This document shows, piece by piece, positions 52,346 to 64,000 of a stretch of 64,000 nt of DNA. The stretch covers positions 113,779 to 177,778 of the forward strand of contig CAJNDT010000594.1 of the NCBI GenBank assembly GCA_905221615.1, given 5' to 3'. This DNA comes from Symbiodinium sp. CCMP2592. Taxonomy: Eukaryota; Sar; Dinophyceae; Suessiales; Symbiodiniaceae. Within the stretch, counting starts at the first letter, position 1, and each line of letters opens with the position of its first letter. The notes below the pieces were generated by a model that did not search any database, was not told where the DNA came from, and was given only the letters and a program-made list of their open reading frames with translations. The position numbers and the translations under genes are program-made.

Positions 52346-55300
52346 TTGTCGAAAATTGTATTGTTCTCTTGAAGGCTCAGAGGACACATAGGTTTCAGGT
52401 TTGGGGGTGAGGAGGCCAGTCACTCGTCATTTTTTGAATCTTTCTGCAAAAAGCCAATCAAAGCAAAAACGTGGGATGGTCCGGTGAGCTTGCCTGGGCC
52501 ACGTGTTGCATTGGTGACATTCTCGTATGGACTTCAAGTGCAGGCTGGACCGTCCCGTCGTTCTCTTCTTTTGCGCATGGCCGCAACCGATTGCAGCAAA
52601 GCCTTGAGCTTGGCCAGCACACAGGTGCTCAACTCAACATCTTTGACTGCGACGACATCCCGCAATCTATGTCACTAATGCTTGGATAACACTGTGTGCA
52701 GGTGCATAACGCATGCCGTTTCAGCAGAAAACAAGAACATTGAGTGATCTTGAGCTGCGCGCTCTGCTCGCGGTGCCATGGCTAGCTTTGGCTGGCCTGC
52801 TGTGGAATTTGCTTGGTCTTCAACAGCTCTGTTCGCGTGACCAAGCCCGCATCACGTGTATGGAGGCGGAGGCGGCTTGAGCTTTTGATCTTGCCGTCGT
52901 GTTGACGGCTGCACAGTGCTATGGCGATTTCAAGAGATAGCATACGCCGAAGCAAGGATAGCGAGACCAATAGTTGCGCACTTTAGGCGTACTAGCAGCT
53001 ACGCGCAATCAGACGTAAATTATGCTTCGTGCGTTCACTGGTGACCTGATGACCTGATCCCGCACGGCCCGCTGTGCATGCTGCTGCACTACCTTGCGAT
53101 CGTCGTAGTTGAGGTGGCTGCACATCTGCGTGCGCGTGCCAGCAAGGGAGATCAAGGGAGTTCACTGCCCGGCGGAACCACGCAACTTGGTGAGGGTCTT
53201 GATGCGTTCCTGAATTCCTGTCGCCGAGGATGTGTCTTGGGGCCCGGCCTTCAAACGCAGGTGCTCTCGTCGTGTGACATGAACGGATTTGAGATGCACT
53301 TCCACTTTTCCAAGTATTCCAGGAGCTTTGTTCAGCTTGTGTGTTCGGGCATCTGCCTCAGCTCCCAAGTGGCCGTATCCAGGAAGCCTTGCAGCTCCGA
53401 GTTGCCCAGCTTCACCACAGCATCCAACGGACCATGTGAGTGGCCTGTGTCTGCATAGCAAAGAAGAGCGGGCTGAAACGCCTGAGTGGCCACAAACTTT
53501 GTTGCTCATGATAAAATGAAGCTGATATTACTCGCGGGATGTGTTATCTTGAATGACAACAGATGCCTGAGGCAGTGCTCTGTACTACACTACTACACAA
53601 AACAGATTTCAATGATGGGGTCCATGTGTTGCACATTGCTGCTGCTGCTGTCTTTTTTGACATCAGCATCCGTGCCAGCAAGATGGAGCGTTGCGAGCCC
53701 ATATGTTCTGGGAATGCAGCGCAGGGCATATAGGTTTGTCGAATGAGTGTGTGTGGAGTAGCACCTTGGCTTTGGCTTGGTCCATTCTATCCACTCACCG
53801 AGCGAGAACACCCAGTCTATGTCGTAGCATGGGCCATTTCTTCTGCAGAGTGTGTGGCCAGCCAACACGTCCGAGACAGAGTCGCGAAGCTGCGGTCCAC
53901 CTGTCTGTCCAGCCATTGCAGCGAGTGGTGTGAGTACTTTCCAAGACCGCCTGGCGTGCCTCTTGGAACAAAGGCCTGCATGGACTGCAAACGTCGCAGT
54001 CGGCCTGCAGCTTGCCTGGCTGACAGTGGCAACACAGACGGAATGCATAATGCATCTGCAGTAGCCACATGACATCGGTGTAACGTCCCCTGAGCGAGCA
54101 CACGTTTCCATAACTCCGGGGCTCAAGCAGCAGCAGCTGAAACTATAGCTTGCTAGATCTTGCTAGCACTCTCTGCCTTTTCGAAGCTGTGGGGGCCAGC
54201 CCCCAGCAGCACGGAGCCGATAGTGGTAGCGAGGAAACATCAGCAGAAGAAGGGCAACGCTCATTGTTGTGACGGCCCTGATGAGCCCTGACAATGGAAT
54301 ACCGGATCAGTTCGAATTCACTTGCAATAGAAGACCTACGCTGACGTGGGGACCGCTGCACCCACGACTTGACGTCCCTTTACTGGCCTATTTGGGAGTG
54401 CGTCCTCGGCCGCGTAGGCCACACCTGTTGGCTCAAACGGCTTATCTATTTAGCTGAGTCGTGCCCGCCAAGTAGCCGGCTAGCACGGCGCCTCCGGGAC
54501 TCCGGGACCAGTCGACAGATCGGCCGGCATCCCTTGAGTTCCGAGCTTCTGCGCGATCATCCTCTATACACAGTAGGTAGATCCGTGGTGTTGTTCTTGC
54601 TCACTTGGGAGACTGGAAGTCCTACAGTTAGGGCCCGGGACTTGGGGTGCCTGGCGTAGGTTTCTCCAGAGTTCCCCGTGCAGGATGTGCAAGCAGCGTG
54701 CGGCCGGGTGGAGTCATGCCATGGTCTGCAGGTGACCAAAGAAAATGGGCACAGCACACCTGCAAATTTCAAATTCCAAAAGGTTACTCTGCAGAAAAGC
54801 TAGAGACAAGGTTCCTGGCGAAATAGCACGGTCGTGGACTGTCCCTCTTGGTCGGTAGCGACTCTGCACGTGCTTGACCACTTCCACAAGCAGGTCGCAT
54901 GCATCGCCTCGGAGAAATCCCGTGTCTAGTCAGGAAACTTCCGACAGTGAGGGTGGGCAATCGTTCCGAGGGAGCGGTGAAGGTTAGTGGTGAGATGACA
55001 TCAGCAGTCAACGCAGAGGTGCGTTGCTCCTGGGTCCTCGGGCTCCGACAGGGACATCGAACCTCAGCATCCCCGGTGTGGATAGCAAATCTTGGAAACC
55101 CCGCAGAGTGTACAAGCAAAGTGTTCTTATGGAGTGACCGAACACATATCTGTGCAAGGAGTTATGACACACGAATGCTTCACTTGCGTCAGAGCCGCCA
55201 TGCACTTTTGTGGAGTCGGCTATACGGCGCGGTGACACGTAATCTGAAAGGCTAGGAGGACGGGTGCAAGAATGGAAGGCAACTGCAGTTGCGCCTGGCA

Positions 55301-58300
55301 TTCTTGCCGGAGCGGAAGGGAAGCCGCCCACGAGATCAGGTCGATGGACCGAGCCCGCTGCATCAGATCAGGACGAGCAGTCTTGTCTGGAGGATAAGCG
55401 GCGACAATGTGCAACGAAGTTTCGTCTGCGGTAGCTGGTCCAAACACAGCCCCGGCACCAGCTAGGCATGCCCGGTCCTGTAAGCTCATTCGTTTTCAGT
55501 TATAGTATTCTGAATTTGCAGTCCCTCGGTTTTTGATGCACCGCTCGTGACGTGCCATGTCCTCAAAGGTCAAGGAGAACTTGCCGATGCTGCGGATGCT
55601 GCCGATGGTGTCAGCGCAAATGTTGCTTGATTCTGCGGGCACTTATAAAAAATAAAATGGAGCTGGACTCTAGCTACAGTGCTTATGCACCGCAAGGAAC
55701 AGGTTCTCCAGGGTCGAGCGCATTGGGTCTAGTGTTAAGTGGTTCCAACGTGCGCTTGTTGTGGTTGCACCGCCGTTTTAAACTCCCCAGCCATTCCTGC
55801 AATGCATGTGCCTGCTTAGTGAGCAAGCCCTGTCTCTTCTCCGTAAGGGTGTCGGGCCTGCAAGTAAAGTTGTGTGGGTGTTGATAGCGGCTAGCAACTT
55901 CCACTCTTCCCTCTCGGTTTGAATCTGCACCCGTCGTGCCTGTCCAGGGATGATTTGTTCATGTCGTATTTGCGATGTCTGGAGGTGCGGGTGAACTAGC
56001 GTGCGTATTCCGGCCTCTTCGGCACAGGTGCCCGAGCGAATTGTGCTCCACTCGTGTGCCGGAAATCACGATTGGCCAGACCGCCCAGGGGCATGCAGTG
56101 CTTCTTATGTTAAGCCTCTTGGGAGGTTGAAGCCATCTTCTAGCCACCGGGCTCGTTCGCCATGTTGATGTCTGTGGGGACCATGGCGGCGGTGGGCCAC
56201 TTAAAGAGGAACACCCCCATACTCGGAGCAGCTTGGTCCATACCCAAACTCGCCAGCTGGGATGCGATGTTCTCGATCCTAGCCGCTAGCCAACATATGC
56301 CGCCGCCTGGTGGCGTGGTGCCTATCACCTTCAGGAGAGCTTCGGGCATTCTAGCCAAAACGACCGTCAGCCAGAGCGGCCGGCCGGGAGGCACGGCCGA
56401 AACTCCGAAATCCTGATACGGACGCAACGGAGTCATGGTTTGGGCGAGGGCACGGACGTGACAAAGCCAGGTAAAACTCCAAAATCACGACCCAACAGCG
56501 CCGGTGCAACTGGAAAGCGTTAGGCACGGGTCATGGAGTCAGGTTTTTGGTGTGTTTTGGGCCCAGAACTCTGAAATCCGTACTCTCGTCTAGAGTTGTT
56601 TTCGTTTTTGTTTTGTGGGGAGCTGCAAGGCGAGTGGTCGTTTAGAGCTTTGACCTTAGCGTCGCCCAGAACTACGCGTTTTTTGGTCAGAAGCTGTCTT
56701 CATTTCAAGTTGTACGAGTGAAAGGGCGGAGGCAAAGCATAACGTTGCGATATTATGGTCTTCCACACGTCCGCTTCATTTTTGGAGACATGCGTCTCCT
56801 GTATAAGGATGCGGGCCTATTGATGCAGTTATGGGAATTTGGGGTGAGCCGGAGACGTCTTGCTTTTGTGCGGCGCAGCCGCGACCGCATGCGTGTGAAC
56901 TCCACGTGCGCAGTGTGAAAAAGCTGTGCCCAAAAAGCACAAGGAGCCTGAGCCCTTGGAACAGCAAAGGCGCATGGGTATAGTGCCGTGCAGCCCTCCC
57001 GCCCACCTCCCCTGCACCCTGCCGGAGAATTTTTTTGTGTGGCAGCCGCGACCGCAGTGAAAAGTGTGCATGGAAATCACTAGATCCGAGCGTGAGCCCT
57101 TTGTATTGTACAAATTGACATTTTCGTCCACAAGGCTTCAGCTGGAAGAATGAATCCTCGTTTGTTTCGGTGACACGCTGAAACGTAGCATGACTCCAGA
57201 CCAAGCTTGTTCGAAAAGAAAGTGACCCCTAAACCGTGAAACCCTGAAGGCCTTCGTTGTTGCTGGTTTTATGCAGCAGGCATACTCTCATGCAATGTGG
57301 ACCATTTCTGGGTTCACTGAGTACAGCTGCCAGATTTGGCCTGAGTTTTAGCCCAAGCCCCAGATTTGGCCCGGAGAAAGCTGCTTCCAATAGGTGTTCT
57401 GGCAAGTATTACGCTGCGTCACATTGCCACGCCAGAAAAGTGTGGAATCAGGATCCTTGCGTATACCAACCCAAATTGCAATATCTCCCACATATGCTTC
57501 CGGTCAACCCCACGGTAAGTTGTTGGCAATGGCCACCACGACGATCATGTATGAATTTTCTTGTTCCTTCTTTGTTTCGTAACAGTGTCAGATGGCCACG
57601 AGTTTCCATCCCAAACCAGGCACGACATGGCGTTCCTTATATTAGGCGGGTTAGGTTGGCATGTTGGTTGGATATATGTTGCATCCCCCGTGACGTGTGC
57701 TTTGGTCAGGGCGCAGGCGCTACGATGATCTTCGACCCTTGGATTCTACCGAGACGATTGCTTCGCGCAGTGATGTGTTTCGTTTGGGAGTTTTGGGGGT
57801 TATAACGCGGCATCCTAGAAACCTTCCTTCATGCTTCGGCAGTGTTGAGCGCAGAAAGTGCCTGATGTGAAGCCGATGTTGCTTCTTGAAGTTGCCAGGG
57901 GCCTTAGTGCAGGTGCATGGTTCTGATGATCTTGGCAAGATGCATCTGCAAACCAAAGAATGACATGGATCGTGTCATGCGCGGCACCAGCAAGCATGGG
58001 TGGCGTTTTGCTAATGCCCTGACCCGTCTAAATTAAGCTAGATTTCTGAACTGCAAACAGTGCGCGGCCACACTTGTAGATGCAATAGTTCGTCGCAGCC
58101 GCAAGTGTTTAGGAGTGCATGGAGAGCCGCTAAACATGCCAAGTCCAGCGTGACGCAGGGCGGGGCAGCTAATGGTTCGATCTTCAATCCAAGCATAACG
58201 TGCACAAATCTAGTTAGTACCAAATCCAACTTTACTACTTTCATTGTCCATGCTGTTGTCATCTAATTATATACTGTTCCACTGTACTTTCAATTTGGTT

Positions 58301-58440
58301 TAGCAGGGGTTTGGTGGCGTCGCCAGAGGGGTCAGCTCGATGCCCAGCTCGATTCAGGATGACGCCTGGGTTCAAAGTGAACGCGAAGAGACGAGCTTAG
58401 AGGACCTGCCAGCCACGCTTTAGTAGAGGAGTCCGCGGTA
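52346..58440. other. No gene recognised
   Basis: Six kilobases with frames below 180 codons on both strands. None shows a domain, and their composition does not stand out. A short repeated motif (GGCAGCCGCGACCGCA-like) occurs at 56,870 and 57,040. Introns or untranslated parts of the two TIR-like genes may lie here. Confidence 0.4.
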
Positions 58441-58476
58441 TGTCTGTGCAGTGAAGCGTTCGGTCGTTGGCACCAG

Positions 58477-59040
58477 GTGGACATCCCAGATGGCTTTGGT
58501 TCTCGCCTGGCGATGGTCTCTGCAAGCGCCGACCGTGGACCCGTGATCACGCACATGCGCGCCGTGCAGGAATGCTTGATTTCGCACAACTACGAGGTCT
58601 TAATGGTGCACGTGGGCGCGGGAGCCGATGTCGGACAGCAGACGATGGCCTGCCTAGGCAGGATTAAAAGAGAACGCGGCGTCATCCTGGCCGTGTGTAC
58701 GCAGGACTATGCCGAGGTGACGGCATCACAGTTTTCCTCCTACAGGCATCTCCGCTTCGCACTGGACAACAGTCTGGAAGTTCTCCCGCTACGGGTGGAG
58801 GACATATATCCTCCGGAGCCGCCATGGAGTGAAGAGCATCCGTACGATCAAAACGGAAGTGGCCAGGCGCTAGTCGGCATGAAGATCCCGCCATCGCTTG
58901 TCCCTCTGGACTGCCGGGGGAGGACTGCAGTACAGATCGCCAGTGATATCGCCGAGAGATTGAGCATCGAGAAGGCAGAATGGTCTTCAGGGCGGTCCTC
59001 ACACGCGCCAGTTGCCCAAAGTTGTAAGTCCTGGTGGTAG
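58477..59040 (+). CDS. TIR-domain-like protein 3, putative catalytic Glu replaced by His
   Basis: The first ATG (MDIPDGFGSRLAMVSASADR) leads straight into a TIR-like domain colinear with gene 2: CLISHNYEVLMVHVGAG, RGVILAVCTQDYAEVTASQF, LEVLPLRVEDIYPPEPPW, and IASDIAERLSIEKAE. Where gene 2 has KEL, this copy has RHL (codon 58,747-58,749), so the usual catalytic Glu is missing. The 188-codon frame ends in TAG at 59,038-59,040. Upstream, TCTGTGCAG before TGAAGCG matches an acceptor-like site in gene 2, so this may be an internal exon and the ATG need not be the start. It may act as a scaffold rather than an enzyme. Confidence 0.6.
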   Translation: MDIPDGFGSRLAMVSASADRGPVITHMRAVQECLISHNYEVLMVHVGAGADVGQQTMACLGRIKRERGVILAVCTQDYAEVTASQFSSYRHLRFALDNSLEVLPLRVEDIYPPEPPWSEEHPYDQNGSGQALVGMKIPPSLVPLDCRGRTAVQIASDIAERLSIEKAEWSSGRSSHAPVAQSCKSWW

Positions 59041-59792
59041 ACACAGGGAAGCCCATACGGCTAAAGCATAGCTTGCTGCTTGCGGGGCTTTTTGTAACGG
59101 CAGCCCTTTCAACAGGCCGGCCGCTCACCTCTTCGAGATGCCGGAGATCCCTCTTTCTCGAATTCAATGACAAGGCACATACTGTACTGTCCATGGACAT
59201 CATGCTGGTGTAACCTCTTGCAAACGTCTCAGCCAGTGCATGCTTGTGGCCACCAGCACAGCCAACCACAGATACATGTCCCTCAACTGCTGAACTGGAC
59301 AGATCACTTGCATAAAGGGCCTACAGTCTAGCCTCCTTATGAATCACAGCCCTATCCCTTTCACATGTTCTCCACTCTGATCCTTGTAGGGCTTGGTACA
59401 CTTCGAGATGTGGTCTACTAGTTTGAAGTGCCTCTGGATGCATGCCTGCAAGCCATGTCATCTTTAATGTAAGGATACATGTACACATGTATTGTCTGGG
59501 AAGTGTTCATTGACGTTCTGCTGAGCTTCGAGACGCTGCTGTTTGCTCATGCTGGCCTGCCGAGAGGCCTCTTGAGCCTTCAGCTTCCTCTGTCTTCTTC
59601 CGCTTTGTACACTTGAGCTTTAGCTACGAACAAGACTAACCGGAGGGCTTAGGCTTGCCTGGTCCCCGGAGGTTTGAGTAGTATGGCGGATACCGGTAGG
59701 CACTGGTTTGGGGTCCGACGTGAAGTTCTATAGCCACAAGCACAGCCAGGTCCTTCGCATCCTCGCCACCTTTGCCTTGAGGCTGTGAAGCA
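59041..59792. other. No gene recognised
   Basis: Mixed sequence with stops in all frames and no visible repeat. Confidence 0.4.
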
Positions 59793-59990
59793 GTGCGACG
59801 CTGTATCTTATGTAGATGGATCCCACACGGCTTCTATCACCAAGGTGCAACCACGCAGATCACCGGCAGTGTCAGCGCGATCCGTACCAGCCTGAGCATG
59901 CTAATTCTCTTTGTTGTGTTGTTTGTCATCGTCGCCGCCGTCTTTGGTCTTGTTACGATCACCGCGGTGCAAAGTCGTGATTGTTTGTAA
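59793..59990 (+). CDS. Possible exon with one transmembrane helix
   Basis: A 65-codon frame contains SMLILFVVLFVIVAAVFGLV, a strong membrane-spanning segment, flanked by Ser/Thr/Arg-containing loops. The GGTGCAAAG at its 3' side could be an exon end. No protein family is recognised and flanking exons are unknown. Confidence 0.3.
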   Translation: MRRCILCRWIPHGFYHQGATTQITGSVSAIRTSLSMLILFVVLFVIVAAVFGLVTITAVQSRDCL

Positions 59991-59999
59991 ACGCTTCAT

Positions 60000-61210
60000 T
60001 TGTCATGCCTGTTGTTGTGTCTGTTTTGCAGTTCTGATGGTTCAGCGAGCAAGGCAGGTCTGCTGGAGACATGTCATGAAATCACATTAGCACATTCATT
60101 CTCAGATTATCAGTTGGCGTTGCAACCACGGCCCAGGTTGGCACCGCCGGTATGGCATGCTCTTTTCAAGGTATGCCCTGAATAGGCTGCGCTCAGCTGC
60201 ATAAATGGCATCTTGGAGAGACGCGCCAGAATTCGATAGACACTGCAGCAAGCTGCCAGTTGCAGCAACTCAAATCTCCCGAACTACTTGCGGCCGAGCA
60301 ACGAAGTCAATCAGGTAAATCAAAAGCAGGGCGATGTTCGGATATCTGGGTATCCGGAAGGCCCGGTCGAGACCATTTTGAAATATGTGCCATGTGGGTC
60401 AAGGGAGTTTTGGCAACTTGGTGTTGCACAGTGACACCTCGTGCATTGAGGCGTATTGTAACTGATGTAAGCGACCATCCCCCACCAATCGATTTCAGTC
60501 TGTTCTGTCATTCCGTGGGCAGCCCTGTTGAAGCTTTCGTTCAACTTGGTGAAGCGCTTGAGTGCGAACCCTCAGCACGGAAATTTGTCGTTTTCTGCCT
60601 GTCTGCGCCTTGGGGGCGGCCTGGCCGCATCCTTCGTTGCCGGGGCCTTCGCTTCCTGGGCGGAGTTGCATTCCACATGCCTTCAAGGACACGGTTTTCC
60701 CACCGTGGAGGCGCCTGTAGTATGACATTCAGCTGTGAGATGGGGAGTGCTCTTCCCCGTACCCATGTACAGTCTGCTTGGGCACCCTCAAACCCTCAAC
60801 TACCAAACGATGAACAAGGCTTTTGCAAGTATCCTACGGGTTCTTGAGACAAGTCTACTGCATACATCTCCAGCTTTTCTCGACAAGTCAGGTTTGCCAA
60901 AGGCTTTGTGGGTCAGCTATGATGTACAAGCCGTTGAATCGCGGGGGGTGGGAGGAAGGATATACTATAATATACTTTTGTTTCCTTTGTCATACTACAA
61001 TCTACTGCAATACACGTTGAAATACTCCAATATGCCATTATAAACTACAACTATAATGTACCCTGGTTCCCAGGAGCTGCAGGCGCTCCACTGAAAACTC
61101 GAGTCATTCCAGACCCCCGCAGAAGCAGCATATTCCGTTTACAGCCAACAGTGAAACCTTTGTCATTCCCGGTATCATTTCAAGGATAAACCTTCGTATA
61201 CTATTGAAGT
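60000..61210. other. No gene recognised; AT-rich tail
   Basis: One frame of 195 codons (60,260-60,847) has no domain features. At 60,955-61,065 a run of TACTACAAT/TATACT motifs forms an AT-rich low-complexity tract. Confidence 0.35.
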
Positions 61211-61214
61211 TCTT

Positions 61215-64000
61215 GGATCGTGCAGGGCAGCGGAGGTGGCAGTAGTTGATGTGAGAAGGGGAGTGCTCTCGCCATTACCCATCCAACTCTCAGAGGATGA
61301 CTGCGGCTCTGCGGATTTCGTACACGTTCTTCAAGCAAGGCTTCTGCATACAAGCTTTTCCTGACTAAAAGATATCGCATGTGCCAGAGACTTGCTCGCC
61401 AGCTTGATGCATAAGCTGTTGAATCTTGGGGGCGGGGAAGGCGGGTAAGGAAGGTTCTAGGAGCTGTAGCCGCTGCACTGAAAAGGCAAGTCATTCCAGG
61501 GTAGGGTTTAGGGATTAGCGATCAGGGTTTGTGCTTTTAGGGTGTAGGGATTAGAGTAGGGAGTAGGGCAGTAGGGTTTAGGATTGTAGGGGTTCCGGCA
61601 TTAGGCATCAAGGTGTAGGGCTTTGGCACGTTTACAGCCCATAGAAAAACCTTTGTCGCTCCCTGTATCTTCGTATACCATTGGGATCTTGGATCGTACC
61701 GGTGGGTGAATCCTGGGGACTAGATGATTTGGCTTCGACGCTCCAGGTCATGCAGAGAGGTCGAGAGCAGAGCCAAGTATGAGACACCGATGTGCGCAAA
61801 CTCCAGGGACGTCTAGGAAATGTTCAAGACCCTGAAGCTGCCAATAGCGCCAGAGGAAGCGGCATCTGCAGGAACATGGTAAGTGTCGTACCATAAAGAT
61901 ACACCCACGCTCCTATATCAGGCGGAACACTTTCAGCAAGTGTTGTTGAGTAGTCTTTATACACATTAGGAAGCTTCACACTCTAAGGAAGATGCTTAGG
62001 ATCCCAGTACAATTGCCCAGAGACCAGCCCTCCAGAAACATTTGCCGAACAGCAGGACGATGTCTCATAGTTACGAACTGCTTGATAAGGATACAGATAG
62101 GGTAGCGGCCATCGAACCTGACTAAAGCTTGAGCCCCGGAATTTTGATTCCGTTTGTGGCCTCGTAAGGGAGGAGCCACTTGAGGTTTTGGCAGGGCCAA
62201 GCTTTCCAAGGCACGTGATGGGATGGGTCAAGTAGGTTCTGCATATTGGTGTTGAAGATGGGTCTCATGTGCTTTGACGCTGGTCTGTCTGGGTTGCTGC
62301 ACTCTCCTTCTCATTCGGAGCGTCCTGAGACGCAGTCTTGAGGCAAATGCTCGTACGATCTCGTGCGTCTTTGTGAATTCTTAGCGTCATGCTGCATCTT
62401 GCAACCTCAGGGCTACTCCAGCAGCCCCCACGGGGATTTTTCCGTCCTGTATCATTAGCGAGTGCATGAAGCACTGGTCGCGACCGCACTTGCAAAGAGG
62501 ATCTGCCAGCAGAGAGATGGTGCCAGACTTGTCTTTATGAAAGGCAGCACGCAAAGCCGAGAGATCCAATTTGCAAGCTACGGCAAGATTTGCAAATTCT
62601 TTGTAAACCCTTTGAGACGTCAAGAGCCACGGCCTGAGAAGCAGAGTGTGTCACGGCATTTTTGGGCATGGCCGCTCATAATTGTTTTAAAGCTGTCTGG
62701 TAGTCTGCACCGGGCAGCGGAGGTGGCAGTAGTTAGTAGTTGATGTGAGAAGGGGAGTGCGTGCATCTTTCAGGGTCTGAGGCCGCATCAATGGACCTGA
62801 GCAGTTCAGTGGACATGAACCAAACTATGTTTTTTTTGGGGGGAACGGAATTGAATAGACTTGCTAAGTCTTTCTGATTGAATGCGAGACCAGGGGGGGT
62901 AAGCAGGGGCAAGCTTTCCATGGCACATGATGGGATGGAACAAGTATGTCCTGCATGTTGGGACTATTGAAACGTGGCCTCAGGCTACTGTCTGGCTTGA
63001 TGAAATCTCCTCTCCTTCTCATTCGGAGCTTCCTAAGACAAAGTCTTGAGGCACACGCTCCCTCTTTGCGTTTGCAACCTGATGCTGCGTTCTTGCAACC
63101 ATTTGCAACCTCAAAGGGCGACTCTAGCAGCCCCCGCCGGGATTTTTCGGTCCTGTATCATCAACGAGTGCATGAAGCAAGTTGCTGCACGACCCCTGAT
63201 TGGTTTTTGGGGGTGGCTGGGGCTGCGCTGCCCGTGGAGCTTCTTGTCCGCTCATGGACGTCAGGCTCGTGCAGTCAACACTCCGGTGGGTTTTAAGTCC
63301 ACGTGCCTCTAGGGACACGGTTTCCCACCTGGGGAGTGCGCTTGCAAAGAGGATCTGCCAGCAGAGAGATGGTGCACAGACTTGTCGTTACGAAGGGCAG
63401 CGTGTAAACCAAGAGATCGAATTTGCAAGCTACTGAGACAAAACGTGCAAGCGAGTGGAAATCAAGCACGGCCGCTGGTTGTTCCTGGTAGTCATCATTG
63501 CCGTGCTCTGACGAAAAGCCGTTTGCCTATGGCCCAGTGGGTAAAGGCCTGTTTTTGCTGTGGCCGCGGGCCGCAGGCAGCACACTGCAAGCCGAGGGCC
63601 GCGGTTAACAGGAAGAGTGCATGGGTGGGTGCGAAACCCTGCTCCCCAAAAGTGGTCAGTGGCTACGAAACCCTCATACCCTCAAAGGAGTGGGTGCGTG
63701 CCAAACCCCAAACCCTAAAATAAGTGGGTGGGTGCGAAACCCCAAGCCCTATTCAAAGCGAGTGCCTGGGTGGGCGCGAAACCCTGAACCCTAAAAGGAG
63801 TGCACCGGTGGGTGTGAAACCATGAACCCGAACAGGAGTCGGTGGCTACCAAACCCTCATACCCTTATGCAAGGAATGGGTGGGTGCAAAACCCTGAACC
63901 CTACATAAAAGGAGTGGGTGGGTGCGAAGCCGCAAACTCTACAAGCAATGGGTGGCTGCGAAACCCCAAACCCATGTGGCCGCGGGCCACGGGCCGCTGC
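61215..64000. repeat. Complex repeat block, copy B, continuing beyond the window
   Basis: Segments matching 23,660-23,960, 24,150-24,270, 24,425-24,535, 22,540-22,980, 22,985-23,560 and 25,080-26,060 appear here in that order. Two copies of the 0.45-0.65 kb core (62,280-62,745 and 62,925-63,520) are included. The order differs from copy A, so the block was rearranged after or during duplication. Confidence 0.85.
63605..64000. repeat. CCCTAAA-type minisatellite, second array
   Basis: The same units as at 25,325-26,050 with GAACCCTAAAAGGAGTG cores, cut by the window end at the same GGCCGCGGGCC motif that closes the first array. Confidence 0.85.

Noticed and set aside
1-64000. tRNA, rRNA and snRNA genes
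   Set aside because: I looked for characteristic conserved cores on both strands by eye and found none; a covariance-model scan would be needed to exclude diverged ones.

Overview
The window looks like nuclear DNA of a dinoflagellate, most likely a Symbiodiniaceae-type genome. The evidence is a near-complete relict of the 22-nt dinoflagellate spliced leader fused to a retrotransposon, GC-AG introns flanked by short direct repeats, retroelements with dinoflagellate-style Gag and Pol, CCCTAAA-type degenerate minisatellites, many microsatellites and low gene density. I see no rRNA, tRNA, CRISPR or prokaryotic operon structure. Host genes are split into short exons, so most long reading frames are transposon remains or chance frames.

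Layout. 1-2.9 kb: the gag and protease part of a minus-strand LTR retrotransposon cut by the window edge. 3.0-5.4 kb: short repeats and a dispersed repeat with a second copy at 50.2 kb. 5,429-17,604: a complete plus-strand Copia-type element with 211-bp LTRs, a 5-bp target duplication (GTTAT), a primer-binding site and a polypurine tract. It carries an extra HAD-like ORF, a CCCH-finger Gag, a possible double-stranded beta-helix domain, integrase, an extra conserved-looking spacer domain, and RT/RNase H. Its RNase H is split by a 1,213-bp DNA transposon with terminal inverted repeats and an 8-bp target duplication; a second insertion seems to sit between ORF1 and gag. 17.6-19.3 kb: a TIR-domain-like gene. 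19.4-29.7 kb: microsatellites, tandem repeats, a large duplicated repeat block (22.5-26.1 kb) that recurs at 61.2-64 kb, and unassigned sequence.

29.74-48.5 kb, plus strand: what I read as one large secreted-protein locus. A signal-peptide exon is followed by seven tandemly duplicated exon pairs coding SBBP-type beta-propeller blades. The first and last pieces are complementary fragments of one blade, so the set would close as a seven-bladed propeller. Thr/Ser-rich mucin-like exons and an array of Cys-rich (CPCG) modules follow. A 5.2-kb LINE in the opposite orientation lies in one intron of the propeller array and carries the spliced-leader relict at its 5' end.

48.5-64 kb: mostly unassigned sequence, two related TIR-like genes (51.5 and 58.5 kb), a possible transmembrane exon, and the second copy of the 22-26 kb repeat block running off the window end. 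Exon boundaries were read by eye from splice-like sites and reading phase; no transcript data were available.
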